From Bacteroidales bacterium (GTDB lineage: Bacteria > Bacteroidota > Bacteroidia > Bacteroidales > UBA3663), in NCBI GenBank assembly GCA_017632695.1, contig JAGBQS010000291.1, positions 1 to 9,336 of the forward strand: a stretch of DNA of 9,336 bases, written 5' to 3'. The translations under genes were made by a program, and so were the position numbers. Under the pieces are notes generated by a model that saw only the letters and a list, made by a program, of their open reading frames with translations, did no database searches and was not told where the DNA came from. Shown here one piece after another: positions 5,930 to 9,336 of this stretch (positions are counted from its first letter, which is position 1; each line of letters opens with the position of its first letter).

Positions 5930-8512
5930 ATGAAAAAATCATTACCCTTGCTGCTCATCGGAGCCGCCTTCCTGCATTTTTCGTCTGTTAGCGGACAACA
6001 GTTTCCGTACCAGAATCCTGATCTGACACCTCATGAGCGTGCCGTCGACCTTTGCCAGCGTCTGACGCTGGTGGAGAAATCGCTGCTGATGCTCGACGAT
6101 TCGCCGGCCATTCCCCGATTGGGCATCAAGAACTTCAACTGGTGGAGCGAAGCGCTTCACGGAGTAGCCAATCAGGGCAATGTGACGGTCTATCCCGAGC
6201 CGATCGGAATGGCCGCATCGTGGAACGAAGCTCTGGTGCGCGAAGTGTTCGATGAAACCAGCGACGAGGCACGTGCCGCCTACAACAAATGGCTGGCCGA
6301 CGGCAACAAGGACCAGCGCTTCCATTCGCTGTCGTTCTGGACACCCAACGTCAACATTTTCCGCGACCCGCGCTGGGGACGCGGTCAGGAAACCTACGGT
6401 GAAGACCCTTACCTGACCTCCCGCATGGGTGTGCAGGTAGTACTGGGTCTGCAGGGACCTTCGGACACCAAATACCGCAAGCTTTATGCCTGTGCCAAGC
6501 ATTATGCCATTCACAGCGGTCCGGAATGGGGCCGCCACGTGGATAATATTAATAATGTATCGCCCCGCGACCTGTGGGAAACCTATATGCCGGCTTTCAA
6601 GGCCTGTGTGCAGAAAGGCGATGTGCGCGAAGTGATGTGCGCCTATCAGCGCTGGGACGATGAACCGTGCTGCGCCAATACGCGTCTGCTGCAGCGCATC
6701 CTGCGCGAACAGTGGGGATTCAAACACATGGTGGTATCGGACTGCGGTGCCGTAACCGATTTCTGGACCACCCACAAAACATCCTCGACAGCCGAACATG
6801 CCGCCGCCAAAGGCGTGCTGGCAGGTACCGATGTGGAATGCGGCTACGACTATGGCTACAAGCATCTGCCGGAAGCCGTGAAGGCCGGTCTGGTGAGCGA
6901 GGAAGAAGTGAACGAAAAGGTAATCCGACTCCTGACCGGACGCTTCGAACTGGGCGAGATGGATGATCCCGAACTGGTGCAGTGGTCGAAGCTCGGTCCT
7001 GAGATCCTGAACTGCCGCAAGCATCAGCAAACCGCCCTCGAGATGGCCCGTCAGAGCATCGTGCTGCTCCAGAACCGCAACAACGTACTGCCTTTGCGGA
7101 AAGGCAGGATTGCCGTTATCGGCCCGAATGCCGACGACGAAGTGCTGATGTGGGGCAACTACAACGGTACTCCCAACCAGACCAGCACGCTGCTGGAAGG
7201 CATCCAAAAGATAGCTGGCAAGCGGAACGTAGTGACCTTTAAGGGCTGCGATCTGGTGAACCCGAAACGTCTGGTTTCGTACTACGACCAGTGTTCGGCC
7301 GACGGTAAGACCGGCTTCAAGGGCACATTCTGGAATAACGGCAAGCGCGAAGGTGCTCCTGTGGCTACCCGCCAGCATACCCGTCCCATCAATGTAACCA
7401 CCTACGGCAACTATGCCTTCGCTCCCGGCGTGAACCTGACGGGGTTCTCCGGACATTACGAAACAACCTTCCGTCCCAAACAGAGCGGCGAAGTATTGCT
7501 GAACGTGGAAGGCTGCTCCTACTTTGAGGTTCTGGTGGACGGCGTCAGCAAGACCCGCCACCGCACCTGGCGAACCACCGACACGCGAACGGTCTTTGAG
7601 GCTGAAGCCGGCAAGGAATATAAGATTGAAATCCTTTATGCTCAGGTTGAGAACTGGAACGCCAACCTGCGCGTCGATATCGGCCGCGAAGAAGCCGTCG
7701 ACTACGACGCGCTGATCGGTCAGCTGAAAGGTATTGAGACCGTTGTGTTTGCAGGCGGTATCTCTGCCCGGTTGGAGGGTGAGGAAATGCCCATCGACCT
7801 GCCCGGATTCCGCGGCGGCGACCGCACCGACATCGAACTGCCGGCCGTACAGCGGGGCTTCCTGGAGGCGCTGCACAAAGCCGGCAAGAAAGTGGTATTC
7901 GTGAACTTCTCCGGCTCGGCCATAGCGCTGGTGCCCGAAACGGAGACCTGCGACGCTATCGTACAGGCCTGGTATCCGGGAGAATGCGGCGGTGAGGCGC
8001 TGGCCGATGTCCTGTACGGCAACTGTAATCCGCAGGGCAAACTGCCTGTCACCTTCTATAAGAGTCTGGCGCAGCTGCCCGACTTCCAGGACTACAGCAT
8101 GAAGGGTCGTACCTACCGCTATATGAAAGAGGAACCGCTCTTCCCCTTCGGCTTCGGCCTGAGCTATACCCGATTCAATGTGGGTGCGGCTCAGATGAGC
8201 CAGGAGAACGGTACGGTTACCCTCAGCATCCCGGTTGAAAATACGGGCAAGCGCGAAGGCTCGGAAGTGATACAGGTTTATCTGCGCCGTAGCGGTGATA
8301 CCGAGGGTCCGAACAAGACCCTGCGCGGTTTTGCACGCGTCAGCCTGAAGCCCGGACAGCAGCAGACTGTGACCGTTACACTGGGCCGTGATGAGCTGGA
8401 GACCTTCGACCCCTCGACCAACGAGATGCGCGTCCTGCCCGGCCAGTATGAGATCCTGTACGGAACCTCTTCGGCCGACCGTGACCTGAAATGCGTCGAT
8501 CTGAAACTGTAA
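5930..8512 (+). CDS. Exported GH3 glycosidase with inserted PA14 domain, beta-xylosidase-like
   Basis: This 860-residue enzyme has a signal peptide (cleavage near residue 22, SVSG|QQ), so it is periplasmic. The N-terminal GH3 barrel spans about 30-350. It has WWSEALHGVA at 71-80, typical of the beta-xylosidase/plant-type branch, and DPRWGRGQETYGEDP at 146-160. The substrate-binding KH pair is Lys190-His191, and VVSDCG carries the nucleophile Asp271. The alpha/beta sandwich begins near 375, is interrupted by a PA14-like beta domain at about 463-592, and resumes to about 720. The acid/base is likely one of Glu616, 618 or 619 in LEGEEM. A fibronectin-III-like domain closes the protein (about 755-850). 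PA14 insertions in GH3 enzymes cover the active site and restrict them to short oligosaccharides. Beta-xylosidase is the best guess because a GH43 xylosidase-type gene follows 13 bases later; beta-glucosidase or arabinofuranosidase activity remains possible. It has its own strong promoter. Confidence 0.93.
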   Translation: MKKSLPLLLIGAAFLHFSSVSGQQFPYQNPDLTPHERAVDLCQRLTLVEKSLLMLDDSPAIPRLGIKNFNWWSEALHGVANQGNVTVYPEPIGMAASWNEALVREVFDETSDEARAAYNKWLADGNKDQRFHSLSFWTPNVNIFRDPRWGRGQETYGEDPYLTSRMGVQVVLGLQGPSDTKYRKLYACAKHYAIHSGPEWGRHVDNINNVSPRDLWETYMPAFKACVQKGDVREVMCAYQRWDDEPCCANTRLLQRILREQWGFKHMVVSDCGAVTDFWTTHKTSSTAEHAAAKGVLAGTDVECGYDYGYKHLPEAVKAGLVSEEEVNEKVIRLLTGRFELGEMDDPELVQWSKLGPEILNCRKHQQTALEMARQSIVLLQNRNNVLPLRKGRIAVIGPNADDEVLMWGNYNGTPNQTSTLLEGIQKIAGKRNVVTFKGCDLVNPKRLVSYYDQCSADGKTGFKGTFWNNGKREGAPVATRQHTRPINVTTYGNYAFAPGVNLTGFSGHYETTFRPKQSGEVLLNVEGCSYFEVLVDGVSKTRHRTWRTTDTRTVFEAEAGKEYKIEILYAQVENWNANLRVDIGREEAVDYDALIGQLKGIETVVFAGGISARLEGEEMPIDLPGFRGGDRTDIELPAVQRGFLEALHKAGKKVVFVNFSGSAIALVPETETCDAIVQAWYPGECGGEALADVLYGNCNPQGKLPVTFYKSLAQLPDFQDYSMKGRTYRYMKEEPLFPFGFGLSYTRFNVGAAQMSQENGTVTLSIPVENTGKREGSEVIQVYLRRSGDTEGPNKTLRGFARVSLKPGQQQTVTVTLGRDELETFDPSTNEMRVLPGQYEILYGTSSADRDLKCVDLKL

Positions 8513-8525
8513 TACCTCCCTGATT

Positions 8526-9336
8526 ATGATGCATCATCTTTTCCTGTTGCCGATACTGCTTGCCGCAACCCCGCTGCTGGGCCAGAATCCGATCATCGGA
8601 GGGCAGTTCTCGGCCGACCCTACTGCAAGGGTTTTCGACGGACGGATTTATCTGTACCCGTCGCACGACATCCACCCATCGGCCAATCCCGAACAGAAAC
8701 AGGACTGGTTCTGTATGGCCGATTATCATTGCTTCTCGTCGGCCGACCTGACCGCATGGACGGACCACGGACGCATCCTGGACCAGACCGAAGTGCCTTG
8801 GGGTAACCCGTCGGCCTTCTCCATGTGGGCTCCCGACTGCGTCCGGGGCAAAGACGGCCGCTATTACTTCTTCTTCCCGGATGCTCCAGCCGGCGGTCGG
8901 GGATTCGGCATCGGCGTAGCCATAGCCGACACACCTTACGGTCCCTTTACGGCACAGCCCCAACCCATTGAGGGCGTGATGGGCATCGACCCCTGCGTGC
9001 TGCAAACCAGTCAGGGCGAAAACTACCTCTTCTGGGGAGGCGGCGGTCTGCGTGTGGCGCGTCTGAAGGATAACCTGCTCGAACTGGCCGACGAGGAACT
9101 GCAGAACCCGACGGAAGGTCCGCAGGGTATGAAGTTCTTCGGTCATGCCGTAGAGGGTCTGCCCGAAGGATTCAAGGAAGGTCCGTTTGCCTTCGAGCGC
9201 AACGGGAAGTATTACCTGACTTTCCCGTGGGTACGCGGCAAGAAAGAGAAAGCCGACGATAATCCGACCGAGACGCTGGCCTACGCGATGAGCAGCAGTC
9301 CGACGGGACCCTACGAGTTCAAGGGCATCATCATGG
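8526..9336 (+). CDS. GH43 glycosidase, beta-xylosidase/arabinofuranosidase type, 3' end outside window
   Basis: The first 270 residues are visible and the frame is open to the window edge. A signal peptide (MMHHLFLLPILL, cleavage near Gly19) implies periplasmic location. All three GH43 catalytic acids can be placed: Asp31 in FSADPTARVFDG (general base), Asp155 in GIDPCVL (pKa modulator) and Glu218 in FKEGPFAF (general acid). SMWAPDC at 99-105 and RYYFFFP at 112-118 are typical blade motifs. The overall pattern resembles GH43 subfamily 1, whose members cleave xylose or arabinofuranose from (arabino)xylan oligosaccharides. Two consecutive ATG codons (8526 and 8529) could each start it; I take the first. 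Only 13 bases separate it from the GH3 stop, so the two are surely co-transcribed. The ATG pair lies in a perfect 12-base palindrome (8526-8537). Whether a carbohydrate-binding C-terminal domain follows is not visible. Confidence 0.9.
   Translation, partial: MMHHLFLLPILLAATPLLGQNPIIGGQFSADPTARVFDGRIYLYPSHDIHPSANPEQKQDWFCMADYHCFSSADLTAWTDHGRILDQTEVPWGNPSAFSMWAPDCVRGKDGRYYFFFPDAPAGGRGFGIGVAIADTPYGPFTAQPQPIEGVMGIDPCVLQTSQGENYLFWGGGGLRVARLKDNLLELADEELQNPTEGPQGMKFFGHAVEGLPEGFKEGPFAFERNGKYYLTFPWVRGKKEKADDNPTETLAYAMSSSPTGPYEFKGIIM

Noticed and set aside
5942..7876. A 644-codon open frame on the minus strand, opposite the GH3 gene
   Set aside because: Its translation shows no domain I recognise, it lies entirely within a gene with complete GH3 motifs, and long antisense frames are common opposite codon-biased genes.
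8376..9146. A 256-codon minus-strand frame across the GH3/GH43 junction
   Set aside because: It overlaps two well-supported + strand genes, has no recognisable domain, and no promoter-like sequence was evident.
1..9336. Mobile element, CRISPR, tRNA or defence genes
   Set aside because: I looked for terminal repeats, transposase or integrase motifs, direct-repeat arrays and cloverleaf-like stretches, and saw none.

Overview
The window reads as a Bacteroidales-type chromosome segment (Bacteroides, Prevotella, Parabacteroides, Alistipes and relatives; the genus cannot be fixed by eye). Three things support this. The two clear promoters fit the Bacteroidota pattern TTTG-N20-TAnnTTTG. Starts are preceded by A/T-rich leaders rather than Shine-Dalgarno sequences. 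The gene content is exported GH43 and GH3 enzymes next to Gfo/Idh/MocA-type oxidoreductases. All eight genes are on the + strand and cover almost the whole window. No gap exceeds 160 bp, and I see no tRNA, rRNA, CRISPR array, insertion sequence or integrase.

Region 1 (about 1-5771) has a promoter at 36-67 followed by six genes: an exported metallo-beta-lactamase-fold hydrolase, a YdfG-like short-chain dehydrogenase, an exported GH43-like glycosidase with an atypical active site, a YqhD/butanol-dehydrogenase-like iron alcohol dehydrogenase, a Gfo/Idh/MocA oxidoreductase, and a lipoprotein nitroreductase. Genes two to five are 21-30 bp apart and are very likely co-transcribed. The gaps of 57 bp before gene two and 69 bp before gene six show no convincing promoter, so one long operon is plausible. 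Four of the six products are predicted nicotinamide- or flavin-dependent oxidoreductases. This suggests reduction of aldehydes, ketones or oxidised sugars, but no specific pathway can be read from the sequence.

Region 2 (5772-9336) begins with a 158 bp intergenic stretch holding a second, textbook promoter. It drives a PA14-containing GH3 enzyme of the beta-xylosidase-like type. Thirteen bases later comes a GH43 enzyme of the beta-xylosidase/arabinofuranosidase type, which runs off the right edge. Together these look like a periplasmic exo-glycosidase pair for xylan or arabinoxylan oligosaccharides. No SusC/SusD pair or regulator lies in the window, so a full polysaccharide utilisation locus cannot be claimed.

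Most of the window is ordinary accessory carbohydrate metabolism. The points most worth a second look are: the nested inverted repeats around the GH3 promoter, which could form two mutually exclusive hairpins; the GH43-like enzyme lacking the canonical Asp base; an apparent 14-residue in-frame insertion in the Gfo/Idh/MocA protein; and a nitroreductase carrying a lipoprotein signal. I did not find a convincing new defence, mobile or signalling system.
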